62,349 bases of DNA from Candidatus Omnitrophota bacterium (GTDB lineage: Bacteria; Hinthialibacterota; Hinthialibacteria; Hinthialibacterales; Hinthialibacteraceae), in assembly GCA_016934335.1 (NCBI GenBank), contig JAFGTC010000117.1, positions 1-62,349 on the forward strand, in the 5' to 3' direction. Under the pieces are notes generated by a model that was not told the DNA's origin, did no database searches, and was given only the letters and a program-made list of their open reading frames with translations. Below are positions 37,177-46,015 of the stretch, piece after piece. How positions within the stretch are numbered: the stretch's first letter is position 1; every line of letters starts with the position of its first letter. The position numbers were made by a program, and so were the translations under genes.

Positions 37177-40100
37177 ATGAAATTCGTTTCATCTTTAGCC
37201 GCCGCTCTGGGATTGTTCATTTTTTCCGTCCAGGATTCAGCCGCCGGCAAGGCCGTTTATGAATCGGCCCGGCAGATTCCGATCGCCTATGAAGTGGATG
37301 TCGCCGTCATCGGAGGATCGGCGGCCGGCGTCGCAGCGGCGGTTGAGGCCGCCCAAAACGGCGCCAGCGTTTTTCTCGCCGCTCCGAGGCCTTATTTAGG
37401 CGAGGATTTATGCGCCCCCTACCGCTTGAGGCTGGCGCCGGGAGAAGAACCCGATACGCCGTTAACCAAGGCGTTATTCGCGGAGCCGGAATCCGCTGTG
37501 ACGGTTGGGGAAGGGATGCCGTTTCAATATGAAGCGAACCGCCCATCCGATCCCATCCATAAAGACTCCTCGCCGCCATCCAAATTGAATGATGGCAAAG
37601 CCCAAAACGCATCCAGCCAAAGCGTTCAATATGCCGATGATGTAACGATTATCGCCGACCTGGGCAAGCGAACTTCCGTCGGGACAGTCCATGTGCTGGC
37701 CTATCAGCGAAACGGCGAATTCTCTGTGGAAGGCGCAACGATTTCCATTAGCGACGATAAAAATAGTTGGAATCGCGACGTATTCGTTGAAAACGAGCAG
37801 CGGGGGCTGGGAGGATTCGAAGAAAGCGCGATCGATTTGGCCGCCGACATCAACAGGGAGGCTCGATATGTTCGCTTCCAGATAGAACGCGGTTCGGACG
37901 CCCGGAGGATTTTGCTCGCCGAGATCGTCATCGAACCTCAATCGATCGATCAGCCTAAACCGAAAACCAGCCGCATCCCGCCGACGCCCATGCAGATCAA
38001 ATTCGCTCTTGATCGGGCGCTGCTCGATGCAGGCGTTCAGTTTCTATACAGCTGCTGCGCCACGGACATTCTCTATGATGACAAAGGGCAAATCGCCGGC
38101 TTCGTCATGGTGAATCGCTCGGGTAGGCAGGCGGTGATTGCGAAAACCGTCATTGACGCCATGCCGCGTGCGGAGATCGCCCGGAAAGCGGTTGAATTTC
38201 AAACGTATCCTGCCGGGAATCAAACGTTTCAGCGAATTGTTGTAGGAGGCGAACCTGCCGGGAATCCAAGCCTGGCGCATCGCGCTATGCCTTCGAAAGT
38301 GAATACGAAATCCCGCGAATACACAGCGACGGAATATACCCTGACGCTGCCTATGAAAGACGGCTCTTTCGCTTCCTTCGCCGAGGCTGACCAGACGGCT
38401 CGAGATCTGACCTGGCAGGACGGCCAGGTGAACGCTTCGGAAGTGTTGTTCCAGACTCCCCCTGATCCTATGCGAGGGAGAAAAAGCGTTCGGAGCGATT
38501 GGCCGGGCGCCGGGAAAATCGATCTGGATGCTTTTCGCCCGCCGAAAGAGGATCATTTGTTTATTCTGAACGGATGCGCGGACATATCCCGCGAGGCGGC
38601 GGAGCAGCTCCTCCGCCCCCTGAACCTGATCGCGGTGGGAACCCGCATCGGCCGGGCCGCCGCCGCTCAGGCTGAATCGAGAACCGCGCTGGCCGGCGTT
38701 CATCTTCCCGGCGGCGATGTCTCGGATGCGCTGCCGGGCGCTGTCTGCGAACTGCTGTACGGCGTGCGCCCCATATCGCGAAACACCCCCTCCATCCCAG
38801 CCGGCGAACGCGCTCTGCCTGTTTTGGGCGAGTATGACGTCGTCGTGATCGGCGGTGGAACCGGCGGCGCGCCCGCCGGAATCGGCGCCGCCCGCCAAGG
38901 GGCCAAGACACTCGTTGTCGAGTATCTTCATGGATTGGGCGGCGTCGGAACGCTGGGCCTGATCGGGAAATATTACTATGGATACCGCGAAGGCTTTACA
39001 AAGGAGGTCGATGAGGGCGTCGCCGCGATCAGCAAAGAAAACGCCCCCTCCAGCGGGTGGATCGTGGAAGACAAAATGGAATGGTACAGGCGCGAACTGC
39101 GCAAAGCGGGAGCGGACATCTGGTTCGGCGCGCTTGGAGTCGGCGCGTATGTTGTGGACGGGAAAGTCAAAGGCGCCGTTGTCGCGACGCCGGAAGGCCG
39201 CGGCGTGATCTTGGCGAATGTCACGATTGATTCCACCGGCAGCGCCGACATTGCCATTGCCGCCGGGGCCGATTACGACTTCACCGGCGCCGAACACGCC
39301 GCTCTCCAAGGAACCGGTCTGCCTCCCCGCCAACCCGGCGCAAGCTATACCAATACCGACTATACGTTCGTCGACGACACCGACCCGGTCGATCTCTGGC
39401 GCTCGTTCGTGGTGGCCAAAGAAAAATTCGCCGGCGCTTACGATTTGGGGCAGATCGTCGATACTCGCGAGCGCCGCCGCATTATTGGGGATTTCATCAT
39501 CAGCCCTCTCGACATTATCAATAAGCGTACGTTCCCCGATACAGTTAATATTGCATACAGCAATTTCGATACGCATGGATACACTGTTCACCCGCAATTT
39601 ATGATCAAATCGCCCGACAAGGTCGGCGTGCACGCCAATACGCCTTATCGCGCTCTGCTGCCCAAAGGCCTGGACGGGATCATTGTCACCGGTCTTGGCG
39701 TCAGCGCCCACCGCGACGCCATGCCCATCCTGCGCATGCAGCCTTGCATCCAGAATCAGGGATATGCCATGGGCGTCGCCGCCTCGATGGCCGCCAAAGA
39801 AAACAAGCCGACTCGCGGCATCGATATCAAAGAACTGCAAAAACACTTGATCGACAAAGGCAGCCTGCCGCCCAGCGTGCTGACCGATCAGGATTCGTAT
39901 CCCCTGCCGGACGAAAAAATTCAAGAAGCCGTGCAGAACGCCGCCGATGAGTATCAGGATTTGCCGATTCTTCTCTCGCAGCCGGAGCGATCACTGCCCC
40001 TTCTGCGCCGCGCTTATCTTTCCTCGGAGGAAATAAAAAGCAAACTGGAAGATCAGACTCGAACCCGCTTATCGCCGCCCGGCGCGTTGGATGAAAACGA

Positions 40101-40665
40101 TCCAACCCTTATTTATGCGCACATCTTAGGCATGCTGGGCGATTCAACGGGCGGCCAGACTCTCATCGATGTAATCGAAGCGCAGGAATGGGATGAGGGG
40201 TGGCGCTTCACCGGCATGGGGCAGTTCGGCGGCAGCGTGAGCCGCCTTGACAGCCTCCTGATCGCCCTGGGGCGAACCGGCGATCCGCGCGCGCTGCCAA
40301 TCGTTTTGGAGAAGGTGAAATCCCTGAGCGCAGACGATGCCTTTTCGCATCATCGCGCCGTCGCAATGGCTCTGGAGGCATTGGGCGACTCGAAAGCGGC
40401 GAAGCCCTTGGCGGATCTTCTCCAAAAACCGGAGATGTCGGGGCACGCCTTTACGGATATCGATAAAGCGCGCCAATCAACGCCCAAGGGATTTTCGAAC
40501 GATAATACCACTCGTGAGAAGACGCTGCGCGAACTGGTTCTGGCGCGCGCCCTCTATCGATGCGGCGATTATCAGGGGCTCGGCGAAAAAATCCTACGCC
40601 AATACGAGCGCGATTTGAGAGGCCACCTGGCTCGCCACGCCCATGCAGTGCTCAACGAGAAGTAA
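37177..40665 (+). CDS. Secreted double FAD-dependent oxidoreductase with discoidin-like insert and HEAT-like tail
   Basis: 1162 residues with a signal peptide (1-23). A first Rossmann FAD motif (VAVIGGSAAGVAAA, about 42-55) opens an FAD_oxidored-type domain that is interrupted at about 115-255 by an F5/8 type C (discoidin)-like beta-sandwich (YADDVTIIADLGKR, VRFQIERGSD) and then resumes. A second complete FAD domain starts near residue 552 (VVVIGGGTGGAPAGIGAARQ) and runs to about 900. The tail (about 930-1162) has HEAT-like alpha repeats (DPRALPIVLEKVKSL, HHRAVAMALEALGD). Such proteins occur in polysaccharide-degrading bacteria; substrates are unknown. The first domain's ending is short, so it may be catalytically decayed. 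Confidence 0.85.
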   Translation: MKFVSSLAAALGLFIFSVQDSAAGKAVYESARQIPIAYEVDVAVIGGSAAGVAAAVEAAQNGASVFLAAPRPYLGEDLCAPYRLRLAPGEEPDTPLTKALFAEPESAVTVGEGMPFQYEANRPSDPIHKDSSPPSKLNDGKAQNASSQSVQYADDVTIIADLGKRTSVGTVHVLAYQRNGEFSVEGATISISDDKNSWNRDVFVENEQRGLGGFEESAIDLAADINREARYVRFQIERGSDARRILLAEIVIEPQSIDQPKPKTSRIPPTPMQIKFALDRALLDAGVQFLYSCCATDILYDDKGQIAGFVMVNRSGRQAVIAKTVIDAMPRAEIARKAVEFQTYPAGNQTFQRIVVGGEPAGNPSLAHRAMPSKVNTKSREYTATEYTLTLPMKDGSFASFAEADQTARDLTWQDGQVNASEVLFQTPPDPMRGRKSVRSDWPGAGKIDLDAFRPPKEDHLFILNGCADISREAAEQLLRPLNLIAVGTRIGRAAAAQAESRTALAGVHLPGGDVSDALPGAVCELLYGVRPISRNTPSIPAGERALPVLGEYDVVVIGGGTGGAPAGIGAARQGAKTLVVEYLHGLGGVGTLGLIGKYYYGYREGFTKEVDEGVAAISKENAPSSGWIVEDKMEWYRRELRKAGADIWFGALGVGAYVVDGKVKGAVVATPEGRGVILANVTIDSTGSADIAIAAGADYDFTGAEHAALQGTGLPPRQPGASYTNTDYTFVDDTDPVDLWRSFVVAKEKFAGAYDLGQIVDTRERRRIIGDFIISPLDIINKRTFPDTVNIAYSNFDTHGYTVHPQFMIKSPDKVGVHANTPYRALLPKGLDGIIVTGLGVSAHRDAMPILRMQPCIQNQGYAMGVAASMAAKENKPTRGIDIKELQKHLIDKGSLPPSVLTDQDSYPLPDEKIQEAVQNAADEYQDLPILLSQPERSLPLLRRAYLSSEEIKSKLEDQTRTRLSPPGALDENDPTLIYAHILGMLGDSTGGQTLIDVIEAQEWDEGWRFTGMGQFGGSVSRLDSLLIALGRTGDPRALPIVLEKVKSLSADDAFSHHRAVAMALEALGDSKAAKPLADLLQKPEMSGHAFTDIDKARQSTPKGFSNDNTTREKTLRELVLARALYRCGDYQGLGEKILRQYERDLRGHLARHAHAVLNEK

Positions 40666-40693
40666 CGAATGGCGATTTAGTATTTATGTCCTA

Positions 40694-40736
40694 AAAAAAG
40701 AACGGTTCAGAGACTATTTTCGAGCCGTTCTTTTTT
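40694..40736 (+). terminator. Terminator after the FAD-oxidoreductase
   Basis: AAAAAAGAACGGTTC (40694-40708) pairs with GAGCCGTTCTTTTTT (40722-40736), with one G-T pair. The T-run makes it a strong intrinsic terminator, about 28 bases after the stop. Confidence 0.9.
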
Positions 40737-40763
40737 GACATTTTTTCCTGTTTTTGATATACT
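40735..40763 (+). promoter_or_regulatory. Sigma-70 promoter for the membrane sensor-like gene
   Basis: TTGACA (40735-40740), 17-base spacer, TATACT (40758-40763): nearly perfect. The -35 shares its first bases with the T-run of the preceding terminator. Predicted start near 40770, giving a leader of about 207 bases. Confidence 0.8.
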
Positions 40764-40976
40764 TCCTGAAAAACGAAGCGATTCGTAAGGAAAATAATAC
40801 AATCTGTCGCCAATTTTGCCCGCTGAACGTTTAATGAATTTAGAAAAAGTTTTTTACCGTTTGAGTGGGAATAAAGAGGGGGGAAAAAAATTCCTCAAAT
40901 AGAATGATTTTTCTTCTTCATCCTAGACCTCTCGAAATCGATTTTTTAATATAACAGCTTCTTTGGCAGGATCATC

Positions 40977-41582
40977 ATGAGAAGGATCTTTATTGAGGCG
41001 ATTTTTCGATATTATTACTCGATAGTGTTTCTTATCGGCAGTATTTATGCCTGCCTCATCGTTTTTTTGTATCGCACTACGCACATTCAGATACTCGATA
41101 ATCTTCTGGTTTTCCTATTACTGCCCGTGTTTTATGCATCGATCAAATTCGATGCGCGAAAATATCTTGGTACTGCGATCATCATTTTTTTGATCGTGAC
41201 GGCCTCTATTTACTCCACATCTAATTTCAACAATTTTACGACATCATTATGTACAGCCGTCGCTTATATCTTTATCACGGTGATTTTTTGTGAAATCATT
41301 TATCGCAACTTTCAATCGCGCCGATTTATACTTTCCCAAAATCAACAATTAGTCAAAGCATTGGAGGAAGCCCATCTCGAGATTAAAGCCGTTCGAGAGC
41401 ATCTTCCCATATGCGCATCCTGCAAAAGAATACGCGATAAAAAAGGAAAATGGCTGGATAATGAAGTGTTTCTCATGCGGTATTATGGGATGGAATTTAC
41501 GCACAGCATTTGCCCCGCATGCATGAAAAAAATTTACCCCGATTATCTCATTCAGCATGAGGATCTAAAATGGGACGAGTAA
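40977..41582 (+). CDS. Four-helix membrane protein with coiled coil and sensor-type Cys domain
   Basis: 201 residues, A+T-richer than its neighbours. Four hydrophobic helices (about 10-30, 36-55, 62-80, 88-110) lead to a coiled-coil segment (NQQLVKALEEAHLEIKAV). A small domain follows with two pairs of cysteines: ICASCKRIRDKKGKW and SICPACMKKIYPDY. This CxxC-RD(K)xGxW-SxGICPxC pattern is seen at the ends of many histidine kinases, diguanylate cyclases and phosphatase sensors, usually beside PAS domains. It probably binds a metal. Here it is joined directly to membrane helices with no catalytic output, so it may partner with another signalling protein. Stands alone under its own promoter. Confidence 0.75.
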   Translation: MRRIFIEAIFRYYYSIVFLIGSIYACLIVFLYRTTHIQILDNLLVFLLLPVFYASIKFDARKYLGTAIIIFLIVTASIYSTSNFNNFTTSLCTAVAYIFITVIFCEIIYRNFQSRRFILSQNQQLVKALEEAHLEIKAVREHLPICASCKRIRDKKGKWLDNEVFLMRYYGMEFTHSICPACMKKIYPDYLIQHEDLKWDE

Positions 41583-41620
41583 CTTTTCCTTTTTCGTGAG
41601 GGGCAAATTATGTTTTCAAA

Positions 41621-41650
41621 TTGATTTTTGGATGGATTTTGTGATTTAAT
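41621..41650 (+). promoter_or_regulatory. Candidate sigma-70 promoter
   Basis: TTGATT (41621-41626), 18-base spacer, TTTAAT (41645-41650), 50 bases before the next ATG. Moderate match. Confidence 0.45.
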
Positions 41651-41699
41651 AGATGCGCTCGTAAGAATGGAATAAAGTATACGCCTGCCGAGGGAGTTT

Positions 41700-43094
41700 A
41701 TGATGGGAAATTATAAACGCAGGGATTTTTTGCGCTCCTCCACTTTGGGATTGGCCGGCGCCGGCATGGCCATGCCCGTCTCGCAAGCGATCGCCCAGAT
41801 TCCCGGAGACCGGCCGGAGCAGGATCGATCGCTCTCCGTTTTGAATCCGCGCAATCGAGTCCCGTTAAGTTTCATCATCGACGATTCAACTTGTTTGGTA
41901 AACATGGCTTACTTTGGCATTCCCCAATTTGCAGAAGTCTTTCCGGATAATTACAAGCAAAATTGGAAATTGCTGCCTCGCGAGATCCCCGATTCGTTCG
42001 TGCGCAAATTCGGCGAATGGTGCCATGAACAGGGCGTGAAAGGGAAATACAGCATTGTTCCCTATCCGGCCTGCGTGGGATGGGTGGATCGCTTTCTACC
42101 CGGGTGGAGTAAAAAAGAATTGGAAGACAGCCTCCACTTGGTGCGGACTTTGATGACGCCCGATTGGGACATTCATCCGGAGATGATTTCTCATACGAGA
42201 ATTATCGATACCAAGACGGGGCGGCCCTATCCCGAAGCCAGCGAGTACTTTATGGAAAACTGGCGCTGGACGGACGATAAATCCACCGATCAGATCGCCG
42301 ACTATATGGCTTATGCGCTGCGCATTCTCAAAAACACCGGACTCGATTGCGAAGGCATTACCACCCCCGGCGGCTTTGGAAATCGCGTTCTGCCCGAATT
42401 GTCTCAAGCGACCTTTCAATCCTGCCGCGATGTATTTCAGGCCGAAATTCCTCATTATTTCCGACATTTGTTCACGGATGAGCGCAGCGTCGCGCCTCGC
42501 GTTGAATATGCATCCGGCCTCGATGGTTCGGATCCGCAATGCTGCGTCTCCATCATCGGCTGCACGGGCGACTGGTTCGGGGGCTGGGACGGATTGAAAT
42601 TGGGTTCGGTCGAACGATTTATTACAGAAGATCTGCAGGGCGGCCGCATGCCCGAAGTCATCAATCGCGGCGAACCGGCCGTCATGGTCTGTCATTGGCC
42701 GGGGATTTATTACAACGGCCGGGAATTCGGATTTTCTATTTTCAAAGAAGTGGTTCGCCGCCTGCATGAGGCTTATGATCATTTGATTTGGATGAAACTC
42801 AGCGAAATTGCGCGCTACTGGGCCGCCCGCGAATTGACGACGATCCAGCGCCGCGAAGATCGAATCCTATTCACGGCGCCGTTCGCCTGCCCGCAATTCA
42901 CGGTTTCCGCATCGGATAAGAATGTCGCTCCCCAACTGGTCGTCGATGAACAGAGCGTTCCTCTTCCAAAGGTAAAGGACGCTCTTCAACTCGAATCAGG
43001 AACATGGTGCGAGGCAAACGAGGGTTTGATGATCTGCTTCGATCTGCCCAAAGGATCCTCCGCTATCCATTTAAGGAAGAACTCATCCAGTTAA
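41700..43094 (+). CDS. Tat-exported protein, possibly polysaccharide-deacetylase-like
   Basis: 464 residues. The N-terminus is a twin-arginine signal (KRRDFLRSSTLGLAGAGMA), so a folded protein is exported. The mature part starts with VPLSFIIDDSTC, whose double aspartate after a hydrophobic strand recalls NodB-type deacetylases, and GITTPGGFGNRVLPE further on could be a barrel loop. The rest (CTGDWFGGWDGLK, MVCHWPGIYYNG) matches no family I know. A C-terminal beta domain may follow at about 385-464. GGGAG precedes ATG 41700. The secreted sugar-isomerase-like gene begins 17 bases after the stop, so the two form an operon. Function is not established. Confidence 0.72.
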   Translation: MMGNYKRRDFLRSSTLGLAGAGMAMPVSQAIAQIPGDRPEQDRSLSVLNPRNRVPLSFIIDDSTCLVNMAYFGIPQFAEVFPDNYKQNWKLLPREIPDSFVRKFGEWCHEQGVKGKYSIVPYPACVGWVDRFLPGWSKKELEDSLHLVRTLMTPDWDIHPEMISHTRIIDTKTGRPYPEASEYFMENWRWTDDKSTDQIADYMAYALRILKNTGLDCEGITTPGGFGNRVLPELSQATFQSCRDVFQAEIPHYFRHLFTDERSVAPRVEYASGLDGSDPQCCVSIIGCTGDWFGGWDGLKLGSVERFITEDLQGGRMPEVINRGEPAVMVCHWPGIYYNGREFGFSIFKEVVRRLHEAYDHLIWMKLSEIARYWAARELTTIQRREDRILFTAPFACPQFTVSASDKNVAPQLVVDEQSVPLPKVKDALQLESGTWCEANEGLMICFDLPKGSSAIHLRKNSSS

Positions 43095-43111
43095 TCTTAT
43101 GGAGAAGAAAA

Positions 43112-44116
43112 ATGAAGCGATTGAATCTGTCGGGAAATTCTATTTTTTATAGTTTGTCTATTGGAATAATGCTTGCCGCCATTTTCGGGAATACAGGACA
43201 GGCCGCTGATTCCCCGGGATGGAATGTGATGGTTTGCAATCCTCTGCTGCGGCAGTTGGAAATGGAAAGCACTTGGGAGGCGGCCAATGCGGTCGGCGTG
43301 GATGCCATCGAACTCGGGGTGAACTCAGATTTGCTCTGTTCTAGTTTGTATGTGGGGAAAGAGAGGCCTTATCGGCTGGATACGCCGGATAACGCTATGA
43401 AACTACGCCGCGCCGCTCAGAAAAACGGTCTGCAGACGCCGGTGATATGTGCACCCATAGGGCTGGATCCTTCTTTGGAGCATTCCAGCGCTCCGGCTTG
43501 GACGAAAACGCTGATACAAAACGCTCATTATGTCGGCGCAAAACTGATTTATTTCCCCATTGTAGCGGGAAATTTTTCGACGCCTGAGTATGAAGACGAT
43601 CTTTTTGTTCAACGCTCCATTGCTCTGCTGAAGGAACTGTCGGCGTTCGGCAAGGAGCATGATGTGATCGTCGCCATCGAAAACCTGAGCGTTTATTGGA
43701 ATCGTCCGGAAATACTCCGTTCGGTAATGGGCGCTTTTCAGGCGGATGATCTCAACCTTTGTCTGGATCCGATCAATTTTTATTGGTACGGGCATCCCCG
43801 CGCCAAAGTGTATGAAATTGTGCGTGAATTCATCCCTCGCGCCAGGCATTTTCATGTGAAAAATGTAGCCCATCCCGAAGAGATGCGCGAAGCCGTGCGC
43901 ACGCCGGGTTGGGAATATGGAAAAAATTCGGTTCCGGCCGCGGATGGCGATCTGGATTTCAAAGAAATCCTGACCTGGCTCCATGAATCCGGCTATCAAG
44001 GCGCCGTCAGTATCGAAGACGACTCGCTCGGGCATTATCCCGTTGAGAAGCGCGCTGACATTTTACGAATGGATGTTTCTTATTTGCGCCGCATCATTTC
44101 GGAATTGCAGAAATAA
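43112..44116 (+). CDS. Secreted sugar-phosphate isomerase/epimerase-like TIM barrel
   Basis: 334 residues from ATG 43112, with GGAGAAG upstream. Earlier in-frame codons run back into the preceding gene. Signal peptide about 8-32 (FYSLSIGIMLAAIFGNTGQA). The mature part is an AP-endonuclease-2/xylose-isomerase-like barrel: ANAVGVDAIELG, LCLDPINFYWYGHP and metal-ligand positions in VAIENLS, HFHVKNV and AVSIEDDS. Relatives interconvert sugars, inosose or keto-acids, but most secreted ones are uncharacterised. It is second in an operon with the Tat-exported protein, so they may act on the same exported substrate. Confidence 0.82.
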   Translation: MKRLNLSGNSIFYSLSIGIMLAAIFGNTGQAADSPGWNVMVCNPLLRQLEMESTWEAANAVGVDAIELGVNSDLLCSSLYVGKERPYRLDTPDNAMKLRRAAQKNGLQTPVICAPIGLDPSLEHSSAPAWTKTLIQNAHYVGAKLIYFPIVAGNFSTPEYEDDLFVQRSIALLKELSAFGKEHDVIVAIENLSVYWNRPEILRSVMGAFQADDLNLCLDPINFYWYGHPRAKVYEIVREFIPRARHFHVKNVAHPEEMREAVRTPGWEYGKNSVPAADGDLDFKEILTWLHESGYQGAVSIEDDSLGHYPVEKRADILRMDVSYLRRIISELQK

Positions 44117-44147
44117 TCCCTATCTGTTCGGAGCGTTGAATTTCGTC

Positions 44148-44153
44148 TATAAT
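44148..44153 (+). promoter_or_regulatory. Candidate -10 element of the Cys-rich mini-protein gene
   Basis: A perfect TATAAT 33 bases before the ATG, but the region 17 bases upstream (TGTTCG) is a poor -35. Weak. Confidence 0.3.
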
Positions 44154-44185
44154 GAAGGAGAAAGGACTTAACCGAGCGAGGGAGA

Positions 44186-44431
44186 ATGATGCGATATTAT
44201 CATTTTTGCGATTGCGGTCCTCATTTCCATTGCGGCGAAGAAATCGTTCATTTTATCTGCGAGATGTGCGGCTCGGAATATATAGGGCCGGATTGCGACG
44301 TCACTCGCCCCCTTCCCGTCATGAAGCGTGAAAACGGGAAGGTGTTATGCGACGACTGCTGTAAAGACGACTGTTGTAAAAAGGTTCAGTCCGAATTAAG
44401 CCGGGAAAGCAACTCCATCCTCTTGATCTGA
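44186..44431 (+). CDS. Small cysteine-rich protein, unknown
   Basis: 81 residues with ten cysteines and several histidines: FCDCGPHFHCGEE, ICEMCGSEYIGPDCDV, then VLCDDCCKDDCCKK. The CxxC and CC pairs suggest one or two zinc or iron-sulfur sites; the middle part resembles a zinc ribbon. AGGGAGA precedes ATG 44186 (or 44189). No family recognised. It lies between the isomerase-like gene (69 bases upstream) and purB (154 bases downstream) and may be its own unit. Confidence 0.7.
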   Translation: MMRYYHFCDCGPHFHCGEEIVHFICEMCGSEYIGPDCDVTRPLPVMKRENGKVLCDDCCKDDCCKKVQSELSRESNSILLI

Positions 44432-44585
44432 CAGTCTTTCAATCGGCGTTATGAAATAAAAGAAATATTTTTTCCCCGGCGGCGGCGTTTCCTGATCCTT
44501 TCAGTTCGTTGAAGTTAACTCTTCGGATTGCGAAAAAGTTGGAGTATGCTTCTTGTTTATTCCAAATTGAGGAGGCCGCCGCGCC

Positions 44586-45884
44586 ATGATCGAACGTTAT
44601 ACTTTGCCTGAGATGGGACGCATTTGGAGCGACCAATTTCGCTTCGAAACCTGGTTAAAAGTGGAAATCGCAGCGTGCGTCGCTCATAACAAACTCGGCG
44701 TCGTTCCGGACGATGCGCTTCAGGAGATTCAGAGCAAAGCCCGCTTCGAAATCGAGCGCATCCATGAGATCGAAAAAACCGTCGATCACGAGACCATCGC
44801 GTTTTTGACCAATGTCGCCGAACATGTCGGGCCCGCCTCCCGCTATATCCATTACGGGATGACATCATCCGACAAATTAGACACGGCGACTGCGCTGCAG
44901 TTGGTCGCATCCGCCGATCTCCTTTTAAAAGATCTTCAGCAGATTCGAACCAGCGTCGGCGAATTGGCGAAAAAGCATCGTCATACCATCATGACCGGCC
45001 GCACTCACGGCGTTCATGCCGAGCCGATTACCTTTGGTTTGAAAATCGCCCTCTTTTATGAAGAGTTGGGACGCCAGATCGCCCGTATGGAAAGCGCCCG
45101 CGATACTATCCGGGTCGGGAAGATGTCCGGAGCGGTGGGCACTTTTTCGCATATCGATCCCCGCATCGAAGAAATTGTATGCGATGAGCTCGATCTCAAA
45201 CCCGCGCCCATCAGCAATCAAGTCATCCAGCGCGACCGGCACGCCGAGTACCTGGCGGCCATCGCCAATGTCGGCGCGACGCTGGAGAAAATGGCTTTCG
45301 AAATTCGGGGTTTGCAAAAAACCGAAATCCGCGAAGTGGAAGAACCGTTTCCGCCGGGACAGAAAGGCTCTTCTTCCATGCCGCACAAGAAGAATCCCAA
45401 CCTTTGCGAGCGAATCACCGGCCTGGCCCGGCTTCTTCGCTGTTATGCCATCACCGGATTTGAAAACGTGGCGTTATGGCATGAGAGGGATATTTCGCAC
45501 TCATCCGTTGAGCGCGTGTCTCTCGCCGACGCCAGCATTCTTCTCGATTACATGCTGGTGAAAATGAACTGGATAATCAGCAATCTGGCGGTTTATCCGG
45601 ATCGAATGAAGAAAAACCTGGAATCGTCCAACGGCGTTGTTTTTTCGCAGAAAGTCCTGCTCCTGCTGACTCGCAAAGGCATGACCCGCGAAGACGCCTA
45701 CCGGATCGTTCAATCCTGCGCCATGAAAGTGTGGGATACGGAAACCAGTCTGCTCGATGCGCTTCAAGCGGACGAAGAACTTCAATCCAAGGTCTCCAAA
45801 GAAGAATTGGAAGAATGCTTCAGCGTCGAAGGACTTTTGAAAAATGTTGATTTCATCTTCGAGAGGCTGGGATTGAATTCATAA
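44586..45884 (+). CDS. purB: Adenylosuccinate lyase
   Basis: 432-residue cytoplasmic enzyme of purine synthesis; cleaves SAICAR and adenylosuccinate to release fumarate. Fumarase/aspartase superfamily signature GSSSMPHKKNP at about 261-271, the histidine loop GRTHGVHAEP and TSSDKLDTA. GGAGG precedes ATG 44586. No other pur genes are in the window. A symmetrical hairpin follows. Confidence 0.97.
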   Translation: MIERYTLPEMGRIWSDQFRFETWLKVEIAACVAHNKLGVVPDDALQEIQSKARFEIERIHEIEKTVDHETIAFLTNVAEHVGPASRYIHYGMTSSDKLDTATALQLVASADLLLKDLQQIRTSVGELAKKHRHTIMTGRTHGVHAEPITFGLKIALFYEELGRQIARMESARDTIRVGKMSGAVGTFSHIDPRIEEIVCDELDLKPAPISNQVIQRDRHAEYLAAIANVGATLEKMAFEIRGLQKTEIREVEEPFPPGQKGSSSMPHKKNPNLCERITGLARLLRCYAITGFENVALWHERDISHSSVERVSLADASILLDYMLVKMNWIISNLAVYPDRMKKNLESSNGVVFSQKVLLLLTRKGMTREDAYRIVQSCAMKVWDTETSLLDALQADEELQSKVSKEELEECFSVEGLLKNVDFIFERLGLNS

Positions 45885-45938
45885 AAACCGAATTCGCGAT
45901 TTGTCAATTTCTTTATCTTCTAAAATATAGAAAACGAA

Positions 45939-45971
45939 GCGAGGCGGCGGAAATTCATCCCGCCGCCTCGC
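45939..45971. terminator. Bidirectional terminator between purB and oxidoreductase
   Basis: GCGAGGCGGCGG (45939-45950) pairs with CCGCCGCCTCGC (45960-45971) around a nine-base loop; GTTT follows and AAAACGAA precedes, so it may serve both convergent genes. Confidence 0.75.
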
Positions 45972-46015
45972 GTTTATGAAATCGAAGCCATGCGAATCAT
46001 GGTTTTACAACTTCT

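Larger units (their letters stand above)
40666..40976. other. 311-base intergenic region
   Basis: Holds the terminator at 40694-40736 and the promoter at 40735-40763. The remaining leader of about 207 bases is A+T-rich and has no recognised element or open frame with a ribosome-binding site. Confidence 0.6.

Noticed and set aside
38044-39924. A 626-codon open frame on the minus strand
   Set aside because: It lies wholly antisense to the FAD-oxidoreductase, whose motifs are clear. The antisense protein has no recognisable motif, and long antisense frames are expected in G+C-rich codons.
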